Source of the DNA: Deltaproteobacteria bacterium
Lineage (GTDB): Bacteria > Myxococcota > JACPTQ01
DNA: 64,000 bases
Direction: 5' to 3'
Assembly (NCBI GenBank): GCA_016192705.1
Contig: JACPTQ010000030.1
Location: 1-64,000 of the forward strand
Shown: positions 49,663 through 60,200 of the stretch, piece by piece
How positions within the stretch are numbered: position 1 is the stretch's first letter
Layout of the letters: each line of letters begins with the position of its first letter
Position numbers and translations under genes: made by a program
The notes under the pieces: model-generated
Told to the model about the DNA's origin: nothing
The model's database searches: none
The model's input: the letters and a program-made list of their open reading frames with translations, nothing else

Positions 49663-49953
49663 TTACCCCGGCGGCCATCCCATCACGCGGCCGGCCAACA
49701 AATGCGCATGAACATGAAACACCGTTTGCCCCGCGTCGGCATTACAGTTCAAAACGACGCGATACCCAGCTTCGGCGTGGCCCAGGTCTTTCGCGAGGCC
49801 GATGTGCTCCGTCGGTATGATGAGCGTGTGCATCGGCGCACGCGGCGCGATGTCCTTAAACGCGACGCACCGCTCGTCGCGAAAAACGATCGTCCCTGGA
49901 ATTTCGCCGTCGCGAATCTTACAAAAAAGACAGTTCGCGGCTTCGTTCGACAT
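49663..49953 (-). CDS. HIT-family protein with an internal deletion
   Basis: 96 aa from ATG 49953 (SD CGGAGGTGA). HIT features: [53 protein letters not shown] with the HVHAH active site. Normal HIT proteins are about 110-120 aa; here the helix between PTEHI and GYRVVLN is shortened by roughly 20-25 residues. The catalytic His triad remains, so the fold may be retained as a nucleotide hydrolase. The 3' part is duplicated at 48318-48455, with the breakpoint near the shortened region. Confidence 0.82.
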   Translation of the reverse strand: MSNEAANCLFCKIRDGEIPGTIVFRDERCVAFKDIAPRAPMHTLIIPTEHIGLAKDLGHAEAGYRVVLNCNADAGQTVFHVHAHLLAGRVMGWPPG

Positions 49954-49955
49954 GG

Positions 49956-51260
49956 TCACCTCCGTTCGAGAGCTTGGTTGAGGTCGGCGATAAGCGTGTC
50001 GGTCGATTCGACACCGACCGAAAGACGAATGAGGTTGTCGGGAATGCCGAGCGCAGCGCGCTCTTCGGGCGTGCGGTCGTGGTACGACATGAACGCCGGC
50101 TGCTCAATGAGCGTGTCGACGCCACCAAGCGACGGCGCGATGCGTGCGAGTTTCACCGAATCAACGACACGGCGTGCGTCGCCGCGAACGATGAACGACA
50201 CGACACCGCCAAACCCAGTCATGATGCGCTTTGCGACAAGATGATCGGGATGCGACACTAGCCCTGGATAAAACACGCGGGAGACGCCGTCGTGCTCTTC
50301 GAGGGAGCGCGCGATCGCGAGCGCGGTGTGATTCTGCGCGGCAACGCGAAGACCTAGGGTCTTAACGCCGCGCAGGAGTCGTTCGCACGTCTCGGGCGAA
50401 GGGATTCCGCCGAGAACCGCTTCAGCGTCGCGAATGGCATTAACGAGCGGCTCCCGACCAATCACAACGCCGGCCAAGAGGTCGTTGTGGCCGCCGAGGT
50501 ATTTCGTCGCGCTGTGAATGACGAGATCGGCGCCCTGTTCGAGCGGGCGCTGGTTAATCGGGGTCGCGAGCGTCGCGTCGATAACGAGCTTCAACCCGCT
50601 TCGGCGCGCGCGCGCGATCGCCGCAAGCGCTGGCACGTCAACAACGCGCAAGTACGGGTTCGTGGGCGACTCCGTGAAGAGGACGCGCGTTTCTGGTCGA
50701 ATCGCCGCTTCGATCGCCGCAAGATCGGCCGGCGGCACGATCGTCGACTCAACGCCAAACCGCGCGAGAAACTCGGTAACAAACTGCCGCGTCCGCCGAT
50801 ATCCGTCGCTCGTGAGGATGATGTGCTTTCCGCGCGCAAGCATCGCCCAAAGCGTTGTCGTAATCGCCGCCATGCCCGACGCGAAAAGGCACGCCGCAAC
50901 GTCTCGCGCCGCCCCCGCTCCCGCTCCCGCCTCCGCATCCGCTACCGCACCGGTATCCACACCCGCCTCTGCTCCGGATCCTTCTTTCATATCGCTGCGT
51001 TTCTTCTCCTCCGATCTCCGTGTCTTAGTGCCTCCGTGGTTTCTCTTTTCTTCTCTTCCTCCCCCTCCCCCCTCAAGCGCCGCCAACTCGCGCTCTGCCG
51101 CGGCGCGCGTTGGATTGCCGTAACGCCCATACTCCGCGTGCGCGATCTCGCCGCGATGGTATGCGTCGAGCGCCGCACTGTTCGCGAAGGTGTACGTCGC
51201 CGTCGCAAACGTCGGCATCGTCAGCGCGTGTTCTGCGTTCTCGCGCCGTTCGTCACCCAT
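49956..51260 (-). CDS. Cys/Met-metabolism PLP enzyme (cystathionine gamma-synthase/lyase family) with a repeat insertion
   Basis: 434 aa from ATG 51260 (SD GAGGG), overlapping the thrC stop by 8 bp. Family features: [35 protein letters not shown], the PLP lysine K253 in [12 protein letters not shown]. Gamma-synthase, gamma-lyase or beta-lyase activity cannot be separated from sequence. About residues 64-118 ([14 protein letters not shown]... to [10 protein letters not shown]) are an in-frame insertion encoded by a CACGGAG-type repeat and a hexamer tract. Position after thrC suggests homoserine/threonine/methionine metabolism. Confidence 0.87.
   Translation of the reverse strand: MGDERRENAEHALTMPTFATATYTFANSAALDAYHRGEIAHAEYGRYGNPTRAAAERELAALEGGGGGREEKRNHGGTKTRRSEEKKRSDMKEGSGAEAGVDTGAVADAEAGAGAGAARDVAACLFASGMAAITTTLWAMLARGKHIILTSDGYRRTRQFVTEFLARFGVESTIVPPADLAAIEAAIRPETRVLFTESPTNPYLRVVDVPALAAIARARRSGLKLVIDATLATPINQRPLEQGADLVIHSATKYLGGHNDLLAGVVIGREPLVNAIRDAEAVLGGIPSPETCERLLRGVKTLGLRVAAQNHTALAIARSLEEHDGVSRVFYPGLVSHPDHLVAKRIMTGFGGVVSFIVRGDARRVVDSVKLARIAPSLGGVDTLIEQPAFMSYHDRTPEERAALGIPDNLIRLSVGVESTDTLIADLNQALERR
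50911..51060. repeat. Hexamer tract plus CACGGAG-type element inside the PLP-enzyme gene
   Basis: CCGCTCCCGCTCCCGCCTCC onward (50911-50981) adjoins CTCCGTGTCTTAGTGCCTCC (from 51016) within 50995-51060. The frame of the minus-strand gene is kept through both. Confidence 0.8.
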
Positions 51261-52581
51261 CGAGCCCTCGCAAAACCGCATCCCGAACATCGGCGTATTT
51301 TGCGGCGACATCGATCGGCCGATTTGCATGCGTCGCCGCAACCCCCGGCAACTTCGCCTCGTGGTAACCGACCTTGAACTCCGAGAATTTGAGCCCATGA
51401 GCCGTCGACACAACGACGACCCGATCCGATTTTTTCACGAGTCCCCGCGCGACGAGTTTCAAAAGCGCCGCGAGCGCGACCCCTGTGTGCGGACAGTTGA
51501 ACATTCCACCGCGATCGGCCGACGCCGCCGCGTTCGCGAGTTCATCTTCCGTCGCCTGCTCGACAACACCATCAAACACGCGAAGCGTCCGAATCGCGCG
51601 CCCCACGCTCACGGGGTTCCCAATCCGAATCGCCGACGCCACCGTCTCGCCGGCCGTCATCGGCGTAAAATCCGCAAACCCCTTCAAATAGCTTTCATAG
51701 AGCGGGTTTGCGCGCTCCGCCTGCGCGACACAGATGCGCGGCCGCTTGGCGACAAGCCCGAGCGCGATCATCATTTCAAAGCCACGCCCGAGCGCACTCA
51801 CGTTGCCGAGATTCCCACCCGGAATGACGACCCAGTCGGGCAACTGCCAATCGAACTGCTGTGCAATTTCGATCGCCACCGTCTTTTGCCCTTCGATCCG
51901 CAGCGGGTTCATCGAGTTCGCGAGGTAAAGCCCATTCTTCTCACACGTCTCCTGTACAAGCGCCATGCACGCATCGAAATCGCCATCAATCGCCAGCACG
52001 CGCGCCCCGTTTGCAAGCGGCTGAACGAGCTGCGCCGTCGAAATCTTTCCGCGCGGCAAAAACACAACCGCCGGGATTCCCGCCGCCGCCGCGTACGCCG
52101 ACAGCGCCGCGCTCGTATCGCCCGTCGATGCGCAGGCGACCGCGCGCACGGTTCGTCCCCGCGCGATCATCTCTTTCACCGCCGACACGAGCACCGTCAT
52201 CCCAAGATCCTTGAACGACCCCGTGTGCGAAACGCCGCACTGCTTCACCCACAAATCCGCGAGACCCACCGATCGCCCCCAGCGGTCGGCCCAAAAAAGA
52301 TTCGTACCGCCCTCAAAAAGCGAGACGACGTTTTCATTCGCGAGCTGCGGGAAAACCCACTCCTTCTTCCCCCAGACGCCGCTTCCGTACGGCCACGCGC
52401 TCCGCATGTACCGCTCGTCGAAAAGCCGCATCCACGCGGCCGCAGATCGATCGCGAAGCGCGTCGATATCGTGCGTCACATCGAGAAGCCCACGGCACGC
52501 GGGGCATCGGTAAACGATTTCGTCGAGTGGAATCCGAACTGGCGAGCACCCTTCGCTGCACGTAAACGCCGAACTGTACAT
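51253..52581 (-). CDS. thrC: Threonine synthase
   Basis: 442 aa; makes threonine from O-phosphohomoserine. PLP lysine in [10 protein letters not shown], phosphate site [25 protein letters not shown], and an N-terminal zinc-ribbon-like CSEGC...RCPACRG. I use ATG 52581 rather than GTG 52602 because a complete promoter ends six bases before it and no ribosome site serves either. First gene of a five-gene minus-strand series. Confidence 0.93.
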   Translation of the reverse strand: MYSSAFTCSEGCSPVRIPLDEIVYRCPACRGLLDVTHDIDALRDRSAAAWMRLFDERYMRSAWPYGSGVWGKKEWVFPQLANENVVSLFEGGTNLFWADRWGRSVGLADLWVKQCGVSHTGSFKDLGMTVLVSAVKEMIARGRTVRAVACASTGDTSAALSAYAAAAGIPAVVFLPRGKISTAQLVQPLANGARVLAIDGDFDACMALVQETCEKNGLYLANSMNPLRIEGQKTVAIEIAQQFDWQLPDWVVIPGGNLGNVSALGRGFEMMIALGLVAKRPRICVAQAERANPLYESYLKGFADFTPMTAGETVASAIRIGNPVSVGRAIRTLRVFDGVVEQATEDELANAAASADRGGMFNCPHTGVALAALLKLVARGLVKKSDRVVVVSTAHGLKFSEFKVGYHEAKLPGVAATHANRPIDVAAKYADVRDAVLRGLDG

Positions 52582-52616
52582 GCGCGAAGAATCGGCGAGC
52601 ACGCTTTGCGCGTCAA
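52582..52616 (-). promoter_or_regulatory. Leaderless promoter of thrC
   Basis: Minus strand: TTGACG (52611-52616), 17 bp, GATTCT (52588-52593), 6 bp, ATG 52581. The best-formed member of the leaderless set. Confidence 0.7.
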
Positions 52617-52655
52617 GCCGTTGTACCGCCGGTCCCCACGAAGATCTTCGGCCAG

Positions 52656-53255
52656 CTAAAGCGGTCGCAGGAAGAGAAGGTCCTTAAAGGTACAGCGATA
52701 AGAGGCGGACCGCTGGTAGATCGACTGGACGCACTTAACGCGGCCCCCTGCCGACGCTCGCTCGACATTCGTGATCGTGCCGTCGACCGTGCGTGTCTCA
52801 CGCGCCCGCGTCATCGCGTTGAAGAGCGCCTGCGCTGAGCGATGCGCACCGCGCGGATTCCCGTTGGCCCAGCCCGAGCTCTGCAAAACGCCCAAAACGG
52901 CGCCGCCCGGCGTCGTGCTCCAGATGCGCTCCAGTTCGACACCGGCGGCCTGCACCGTCGAAAGCATGTCGCCGCCGTAACTCACGAACGCTTCGAGCGC
53001 CCCGGGGACACGAAGGCGATAGTCGGCCTGAAACTGAGGGCCGAGCGCCGCCGCGAGGTCTTGGACCAGGCCGCGTTGCACAAACAGATTCGAACGCGCG
53101 GCTTGGGGCGCCGTGTCGGCCTTCACGCCGTCCGCGAGGCTCTCCTCGTCCGTCGTCGCGCTTTCATCTGAGCCGGGCGCACCATTCCCTACACCGCACG
53201 CGCCGACCGCATTTACCGCAAGAACCAAAGCCAAATTGTTTACGCGCCAATACAT
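52656..53255 (-). CDS. Lipoprotein of unknown function
   Basis: 199 aa, ATG 53255 after AAGGAG. Lipobox near residue 20 (NAVGACG). An acidic linker ([16 protein letters not shown]) precedes a domain with [20 protein letters not shown] and a C-terminal [17 protein letters not shown]. No family recognised. The 113 bp upstream (53256-53368) are AT-rich and hold its likely promoter. Confidence 0.6.
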   Translation of the reverse strand: MYWRVNNLALVLAVNAVGACGVGNGAPGSDESATTDEESLADGVKADTAPQAARSNLFVQRGLVQDLAAALGPQFQADYRLRVPGALEAFVSYGGDMLSTVQAAGVELERIWSTTPGGAVLGVLQSSGWANGNPRGAHRSAQALFNAMTRARETRTVDGTITNVERASAGGRVKCVQSIYQRSASYRCTFKDLLFLRPL

Positions 53256-53368
53256 ATCTCCGTCTCCTTTTCTTTTGGTTGTGGACGAGGTGATTATGGC
53301 GGTGAACCGACAATATCAACAATCGATATTACTTTTACTTAACAATAAAGTAATTTTTTACAATCGAC

Positions 53369-54337
53369 TCAGGGGTCAAGCGCGGCGTCGATCCAGTCGC
53401 GCAGCGTTTCGATCGATTTCATATGCTTCACGAGAACGCCGTTGACGAAAAAAGACGGCGTCGCGTTGAGACCGGCTTCTCGGCCTTCGCGCCGCGACGC
53501 CTCAACAACCGGCGCGAACTTCTTCGCATCGAGATCACCCGTGAATCGCGCGACGTCGAGCTTCAGTTCGCCCGCCATACGCAGGGTTTCGTCGCGCGAG
53601 AGCCGCTCCTGGTTCGCAAAAAGCAGGTCTTTCATCTCCCAAAACTTCCCCTGCGCGCCCGCCGCCTCGGCCGCCTCTGCCGCCAACTCCGCAAATTGAT
53701 GGTGCGGCAACGGATAGTGGCGCGAATAAAACGCGATCTTGCCACCATACGACGCGAGCAGTTGCTTCACGAGTGGCTGCACCTGTTTACACATCGGGCA
53801 TTGAAAATCAGAAAACTCAACGACCGTCACTCGCGCGCCCCCGGGTCCCTTGCGTGCCAAGCCTTTCAGATTAAACGCGTGTCGCCTCGGCTTTTCGCCA
53901 AAAATGTCGTTCACCGCGTGCGCCGTCTCCTTTTCCGTCGCGCCGCGCCGCAGTTTTCGCACCACAAATCGCCCAATGCGCGTCGCCTCGGTGCAATGGT
54001 CCTTGTCGGCGAGGCAGATTGCGGCCGTGTGCGGGTGGCTGCACGCGCAAAGGTCGTCGTTCATGATGCGCAGGAACGCCTGCTTCGCGGTTGGCGCAAG
54101 GTCGGTCGTATCGACGCCCGGGATGTCGTCAACAAACCGCGCGCGCCGCGCAGCCCCCACGCTATCGCGCGCCGACGCGGACGTCGTGTCGCCGCCCGTT
54201 CGCACCGGATTATCGCCGAGCAGCGCTGGACTCTCGACCGGACGCGAAGATGAAGTTGGCCCGCTGGTTGGCGCCTCTTTGCACGACGTGCCGAAGGCAC
54301 ACATCGCGGCAACAAATCTCACGGCTCTCGAATTCAC
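53369..54337 (-). CDS. DsbA-family thioredoxin-fold lipoprotein
   Basis: 322 aa from GTG 54337 (GTG 54322 also possible). Putative lipoprotein signal (VRFVAAMCAFGTSC). A helical domain with a Cys pair (DDLCACSHPHTAAIC, resembling the peptide seen in some periplasmic disulfide proteins) precedes a DsbA fold: VVEFSDFQCPMCKQVQP active site (CPMC), RHYPLPHHQFAELAAEAAEAA, and cis-Pro region NATPSFFVNG. Probably a periplasmic thiol oxidase or isomerase. Its placement among Cys-rich exported proteins makes a role in their folding plausible. Confidence 0.82.
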   Translation of the reverse strand: MNSRAVRFVAAMCAFGTSCKEAPTSGPTSSSRPVESPALLGDNPVRTGGDTTSASARDSVGAARRARFVDDIPGVDTTDLAPTAKQAFLRIMNDDLCACSHPHTAAICLADKDHCTEATRIGRFVVRKLRRGATEKETAHAVNDIFGEKPRRHAFNLKGLARKGPGGARVTVVEFSDFQCPMCKQVQPLVKQLLASYGGKIAFYSRHYPLPHHQFAELAAEAAEAAGAQGKFWEMKDLLFANQERLSRDETLRMAGELKLDVARFTGDLDAKKFAPVVEASRREGREAGLNATPSFFVNGVLVKHMKSIETLRDWIDAALDP

Positions 54338-54419
54338 TCCATCAATTAGAAGGTTGGGGTCACAGGCTGTCAAGCAATTCGCGGTCGGGTGAATCTTGCC
54401 CCCTTCCTCCGTCTCTCAT

Positions 54420-54857
54420 CTACACGCGGGCCAGCAGCTCCCGATAACCGTTGAATTCGTTCTTCCAATCTCCGTAGACAGCGGTAAGCCCGCACTTCGG
54501 ACATCGGCAGCCGATATAAAACCACCGCACGTCCTCGCTGCCCTCATAGAGCGATACACCCCCCGTAACCTCCAGCTCCTCGCCACCACACGTGCAAGCG
54601 CACTCCTCGAGCTCAGCATCGGCGAGGTCGTCAGCGCAGTCGCCAATCGGCCGCTCGGTCCGACACCCAACGCAAGTGCGCACCGCCACGCCCGCGGCTT
54701 CGTCAAGCGCGAGACCGAATACTTTGCAACCGCAATCACATACCGCGTCAGCGAAATGATCGACGATGTAGGCATTGGCCTTGCTGTACCGGTGCAGCTC
54801 GTCGCGAATGTCAGCCTGACTCTCGCCATAACTGAATCCCCCACGCCTCCTCAACAC
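54420..54857 (-). CDS. Hypothetical Cys-rich (zinc-ribbon-like) protein
   Basis: 145 aa; GTG 54857 with AGGAG upstream. Four Cys clusters: CDCGCKVFG, TCVGCRTERPIGDC, ECACTCGGEE and GCRCPKCGLTAVYGDW, arranged like metal ribbons. No signal peptide, so cytoplasmic. No family recognised. Confidence 0.6.
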   Translation of the reverse strand: MLRRRGGFSYGESQADIRDELHRYSKANAYIVDHFADAVCDCGCKVFGLALDEAAGVAVRTCVGCRTERPIGDCADDLADAELEECACTCGGEELEVTGGVSLYEGSEDVRWFYIGCRCPKCGLTAVYGDWKNEFNGYRELLARV

Positions 54858-54909
54858 AGAAGCAACTCCTGTCTGCCCAACATGTCAGCGATATACCGCC
54901 AGCGCCGCA

Positions 54910-56400
54910 TCAACGACTCCGCGACACCGCCGGTTTGCTGTTCTCGAGCGCTTCAATCTTCTTGACCGTCTTCTCCATCTTTTGCTTCATCCGGTTTACC
55001 GCCCGCAAATACGCATCCGAGTTGCGGTTCAGCTGGTTGATGCGCCGCCACGCGACGATCTCGGTCGTGATGTCGAGCGACGACTCGACAATCGACTGCG
55101 CGTACCCAGCCCCCGCTGCGTAGCCGCCGCCCACCTTGAGCGCCTTCTGGACCTTTGCGTCACCGAGAGTCGTCGTCACGATCGAGAAAACCCCCTTGAG
55201 CGACTTCTCGAGATCGCCGGGGTTGCTCGTCCCGTAGTCGACCGCGTCCGCGACCTTTTTCGCGTCCGCGAGGCGATCAACAACCAGTCGCTGCGCCCGC
55301 TTCACCTCATCGCGCTGTTGCCCAAGCAGCCGAACGGCCGCGTGGAGCCGTTCCCGTCGAGCCGGGTCTTTCTCACCTGAAAGCACCGTGACCGCGCGCT
55401 GAATTTCCTGGTTCGCGCTCGCGAGCTGCGTTTCGAGCCGCCGCCCCAAAAACCCAAGCCCCTCGTCGACAACCATTCCCTTCCCGCGATCCCACGCGTT
55501 CTTCATCGCCTCGTCGGTCGCCTTCTCCCACTCGGCCCGCTGCACCGCATCCGAGAGCATCGAGCGATTCAAGCGACGCAAAGCCGCCTGAAGGCCCGCG
55601 ACCTGTCCCTTCAGCTTTTTAATCGCCGCCCGTCGCTCATCAACCGAGGGTGCCCGTCGCGCAGCCTCCGCCAAAAGGCCGTTTGTCGTCCAAAGGAGCT
55701 GCCGCATCTGGCTCTCCCACGCTGTGCGGTCCGTCCGATAGCCACCGACGAGCGTCCGGTATTTCGACTGGCGCGCGCGCAACGCGTCATACGCCCGACG
55801 ATACTCATCCCCCAGCGTGCGAATTCGGTTGTCGATTCCAGACCACTCACTTCGGATGCGCGCAGTTTCCGCCTTGTGCGCGTCGATCCGGCCCTGAAGA
55901 TTCACGCGCCACGCTTCGCACCGATGGTAAGCCGCCGCTTCGGTTCGCATGTTGAACGTCCGTCCACAACCAGCGCCCCTGTAGCGCGAAACCTCTGCGT
56001 CGAAACCTCGTTTGCGCGGCAAAATCGTCGAATCCCAAATCTGCCGCAATCGCGCAATCCGATCGCGGAGCGGCCGCCGGTCGAGCTCGAGTTTTTCGTA
56101 AGCCGCCTTGACGCGCGCAATCTCGGCGACGAGGCTCTGGCATTCGACTTCGATCGGCAGCGCGCGCGTGTTGAACGCGTCGCCCTTTTGCGCGAGCGTT
56201 TGAAGCTCCGCGCGCCACCCACGAATCTCCGTCGCCTTCGCGGGATGCGTCTTTTCGAGCGTCGCGAGATTCCGCTCGACGTGTGGGACCGCCTCCGCGC
56301 CCTTTGACAGCGTGCATGTGCTGGACGCCGAAACGCTCGAACTCGCACCCATCATCAGGGTAAAAACGAAACCAGATGTCAGCAAGACGATGCCTTTCAT
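54910..56400 (-). CDS. Exported coiled-coil protein
   Basis: 496 aa from ATG 56400 (SD AAGGAGGGG). Signal peptide 1-26 (MKGIVLLTSGFVFTLMMGAS...). The mature protein is almost wholly helical and charged, with several long coiled coils (EKTHPAKATEIRGWRAELQTL, AEIARVKAAYEKLELDRR, and a C-terminal NRMKQKMEKTVKKIEALE). A glycine-rich hydrophobic stretch (VGGGYAAGAGYAQSIVESSL) interrupts the last third. It resembles periplasmic structural or spacer proteins; function unknown. Confidence 0.7.
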   Translation of the reverse strand: MKGIVLLTSGFVFTLMMGASSSVSASSTCTLSKGAEAVPHVERNLATLEKTHPAKATEIRGWRAELQTLAQKGDAFNTRALPIEVECQSLVAEIARVKAAYEKLELDRRPLRDRIARLRQIWDSTILPRKRGFDAEVSRYRGAGCGRTFNMRTEAAAYHRCEAWRVNLQGRIDAHKAETARIRSEWSGIDNRIRTLGDEYRRAYDALRARQSKYRTLVGGYRTDRTAWESQMRQLLWTTNGLLAEAARRAPSVDERRAAIKKLKGQVAGLQAALRRLNRSMLSDAVQRAEWEKATDEAMKNAWDRGKGMVVDEGLGFLGRRLETQLASANQEIQRAVTVLSGEKDPARRERLHAAVRLLGQQRDEVKRAQRLVVDRLADAKKVADAVDYGTSNPGDLEKSLKGVFSIVTTTLGDAKVQKALKVGGGYAAGAGYAQSIVESSLDITTEIVAWRRINQLNRNSDAYLRAVNRMKQKMEKTVKKIEALENSKPAVSRSR

Positions 56401-56513
56401 TCCCCCCTCCTTCTCACGCCCAGTGGCGCGTAAATGGACTCTTAACATCATTTTACTCTGATGTGACGAATGAGGCGCCACGACGATCCATCGTTTTTAA
56501 ATAAAGATCGATA

Positions 56514-57242
56514 TCAGATCGGCAAACCGGCCGTGCGAAGCGCGGTTTCAAACGCCACGGCCCATCCGCGGTTCGCCGCGGGCGACGCGGGGCTCGGGTG
56601 CGGGGCGCGGGCAACGACGATTCCCGGCGATTTTGCGAGCGCCGCCCGAGCGCGCGCCTCAGCAAAGTTACCAATGCCCACAACGCAGCGCGGTCGCATC
56701 GCCTCGACCAACGCGACGAGCGCCTTGTCGCATTCGGCAAAGAGCGGTTCGCGCTCGCGTGCCGGGAGTTTGTCGGGCGTCAAGTTTCCGCCCGACGCCT
56801 CAAGAAAGGCAAGCGGGCAGTAATTCGCCACAAAAAACCTTGCGAAAAACGTCTGCGGCGTTTGAAATCGATCGCGTGCGAAACCCCAAAGCCGCGCGCC
56901 GCTCACTTCGCTTCGCTTGCACAGGAGGCCGTCGACAGGCCGCTTCGGATGCTCGCGCGCCGGCCGCCCAATCGGCGCATCGAGGCCGAGCCAGTCGCGC
57001 ACAATCGACACCTCGCCAAACGGCACGCCCGTCTGCGCCATCCCCCACGGCCCCGGATTCATCCCAAGAAAAAGCACTTCGCGCTTGCCACGCCCGTATC
57101 GCGCGAAATACGCGTCGACCATCGCCCGCGCGTAAACGAGTGGGTTGTAAACGTACGCAACCGGCGCCGCGAAAGTGAGGCGCTCGACGGCCCGCACGAG
57201 CTCATCGAGCCAATCGTTACTCGGAGAATCCGATGACGCCAT
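56514..57242 (-). CDS. SMUG1-type uracil-DNA glycosylase
   Basis: 242 aa from ATG 57242, which overlaps the end of the RCC1 gene by 26 bp. Active-site motif NPGPWGMAQTGVPFGEV (SMUG1 G-M-N-P-G-P-W) and the DNA-intercalation motif APHPSPASPAANRGW are clear. SMUG1 removes uracil and oxidised pyrimidines from DNA; bacterial members are scattered. FVANYCPLAFL and VVGIGNFAEARARA are typical of the fold. Confidence 0.9.
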   Translation of the reverse strand: MASSDSPSNDWLDELVRAVERLTFAAPVAYVYNPLVYARAMVDAYFARYGRGKREVLFLGMNPGPWGMAQTGVPFGEVSIVRDWLGLDAPIGRPAREHPKRPVDGLLCKRSEVSGARLWGFARDRFQTPQTFFARFFVANYCPLAFLEASGGNLTPDKLPAREREPLFAECDKALVALVEAMRPRCVVGIGNFAEARARAALAKSPGIVVARAPHPSPASPAANRGWAVAFETALRTAGLPI

Positions 57243-60200
57243 GCGGGTACCCCGAAAACCGCGCGTTGACCGGGCCGTATTCGTCGTACCCCCAGCACGT
57301 GACGCCGCCATCCCCGTACGCCGCACAGGTGTGATACTGGCCCATCGCAATGGCCGTGATGCCGGTTGTCGTTCCAATCGGCACCGAAGCATCGGGCGTG
57401 TCCGCCGTCGTTCCGTTGCCGACTTGCCCAACACTGTTCTCGCCCCAACAAAGAAGCTCGCCGCCCGTGCGAAGCGCGCAGTTCACGCTGATGAACGCGA
57501 CCGCCAACTGAACGCCGGAGCCGAGCCCGCCGACATCAACGGGTGACGAAACCGGCGTCATCGAGATAACACCGTCCCCCACCTGCCCCTCCAGCCGCCG
57601 CCCCCAACATCGCAGCCCGCCACTACTCATCAACCCGCAAGCATGTTGGTATCCGACCGTGATCATCGTAACGCCGCCATCCATCGTCGCGACGCCAACC
57701 GGCATGTTTTGCGGCGTCGTCGTTGTCGCGTTTCCCACTTGGCCGTAATCGTTTGAACCCCAACAAACAAGGGAACCATCGCCCTTGAGCGCGCAGGTGT
57801 TACTGACGGCCGCACCGATCGCCTTGGCTCCGCTTGAGAGTCCTGTCACCGGCACCGGCGTTAACCGCGTCGTCGTCGTACCGTCACCGAGCTGCCCGAA
57901 CCCGTTCTGCCCCCAACACCAGACTGCGCCCGCGTCCGACAAGGCGCATCCGTGGCCGTTTCCAAAGACGACATCGATGATTCCGCCGTCAAGCCCCCAA
58001 ACATCGACGGGTGCCAACCGGTTGACGCCGCCGTCATCACCGAGTTCGCCGTTCGTGCCCAACCCCCAACACTTGAGTCCGCCGACGTCCGTGATCGCGC
58101 ACGCGCGCGCCCCATATGCGAAAACCCTCGCAACGCCCCCATCGAGCCCCGCGACATCGGTCGGAACAGCCCGATCCACACTCGTCCCATCACCAAGTTG
58201 ACCATACTGGTTGTCGCCCCAACATTTCACGCCGCCCCCGACCATCCGCGCGCACGTAAAGGAACTCCCATACGACGTGAGTTGGGTCACACCGCTCGCA
58301 AGACCAATCGGCTGGACGGGCGCACCCGCTGACGCTCGCCCCGTGCCATCGCCCAGCTCGCCGCTCCAGTTCGTTCCCCAGCAGTAGACTCCTCCGTCCG
58401 TCGTCAGCGCGCACGAATGCGCATCGCCGACCGCGAGCGTCGCAACCGGCGCTGCAAGGCCAGGAACAACAACTGGCGTCGCGCGCGCGTTGTTGACTGG
58501 TGTCCCGTCACCAAGTATTCCGGCCGACGAGTTGCCCCAGCAAACAACATAGCCGGACACCGAGAGCTTCGCGCACGTATAGTTGTAACCCGCGCTGACC
58601 GCCTCGACACCGCCGTCGAGCCCCCCAACAGACGTGGGCGCATTTCGGTTGCCAATCGTCCCATCGCCCAACTCGCCGGAGCTGTTGCTCCCCCAACACT
58701 CGAGCGCACCCGACGTTCGAACCGCGCACGCATGACTCGCGCCAACCGCGATGGCTTTAACACCGCCAGCAAGTCCGACGACGTCAACAGGCGTCTTCGT
58801 CGCGAATCCAGCGTCGTTGCCAAGCTGTCCGTAATCGTTGTTCCCCCAGCACTTGACGGCACCGGCATCACTGAGCGCACACGCAAACGCCGTCACACTC
58901 AACTGGCCCGCGCCGACCTGAACAATTCCGCCATCGAGACCCCAAACATCAACGGGGACCGCAGAACTTGCCCCCGCATCATTACCAAGCTCCCCGTTCG
59001 CGTTGTAACCCCAACATTTCGCCGCCCCGCCTGTCGTAACGGCACACGAAAAGTAGGCACCGGCCGAAATGCTCGCAACCCCGCCATCGAGACCGGCGAC
59101 GTCTGTCGCGGTCGCCCCAGCGTCCAACGTCCCATTTCCAAGTTGACCGAACTCGTTATCCCCCCAACACATGACTCCGCCCGCGTCGGTCAACGCGCAC
59201 GAATGAAGACGGCCAAGGGCGACCGCTCGAACGCCGCTCGGCACTCCCGTTGCGGCAACCGCCGTGTACCTATCACCGCCCGTGACACCGAGCTGTTCGT
59301 AAGAATTCCGCCCCCAACACCAGACGGCACCATCTGAACGGCGAATCGCACACGAGTGGTACGACCCCATGTTCTGCGCAAGCGTGAATGCGCCGGCATC
59401 CAGATTCTGCACCGACACAGGCGACGTTCGATACGTTGCCGAAGGAGCGTTGTCGCCAAGTTGGCCATAAACATTTTGGCCCCAACACTTGACGACACCG
59501 TTTGGCGCGACTCCGCAGGTATGGCCGGTACCACAAGCGACCGATGTCGGCGTAACACCCTCCGCTTGGTAGGTGAGACCGGCCGCCGAGCAGAGCGATC
59601 GATTCCCCGCAAAGTCGGCCACATCGGCGTAAACGGTCGTCGACGCGTCGGCCGTCACGAAAGCGACAACCCCGGCTCCAGAGAACAGGGTGGCGCTTCC
59701 CGTTCCAATCGTGCCGCCGTCGCAAAGCGAATCCGCGTACAAGCGTACGGTGGTGTTCGGATCCGCGTAGCCGATGATGCGCGGGGAAATCCAGCCCGAT
59801 GGCGACGCCGGATCGCTTGCCGTAATGACCGCGGCGTCGGGTACTAACGAGTCCTCGACGTATGTCGCGGCGAGCGCACAGGCAGAGGCGTTCCCGGCCG
59901 GGTCGGTCGCTGTCGCGTAATACGCCGTCGTTGAGTTGTCGCCGACCGACGCATCGAAGCCAAGCGTGAACAGAGCCGCCGTTTGTGTCGCGACGACGCC
60001 GCCATCGCACGCGGCGTTGTCAAAAACGCGAACCGTCGAGCCAACCTCCGCGTAACCGTAAAACGTCGGGGAATTATTGTTCGCGGGGCTTACCGGCGCC
60101 GTGAACATCGCCGGCGGCGCGGGCGCAGTGCTGTCCTCTAAATAGAGGGTGCCAACGGAACACCCCGACACGTTTCCAGCGAGGTCCGTCGCCGTCGCGT

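Noticed and set aside
48683-52581. Defence or prophage island near the mosaic pseudogenes
   Set aside because: The neighbours are metabolic genes and lipoproteins; no nuclease, integrase or phage gene is present.
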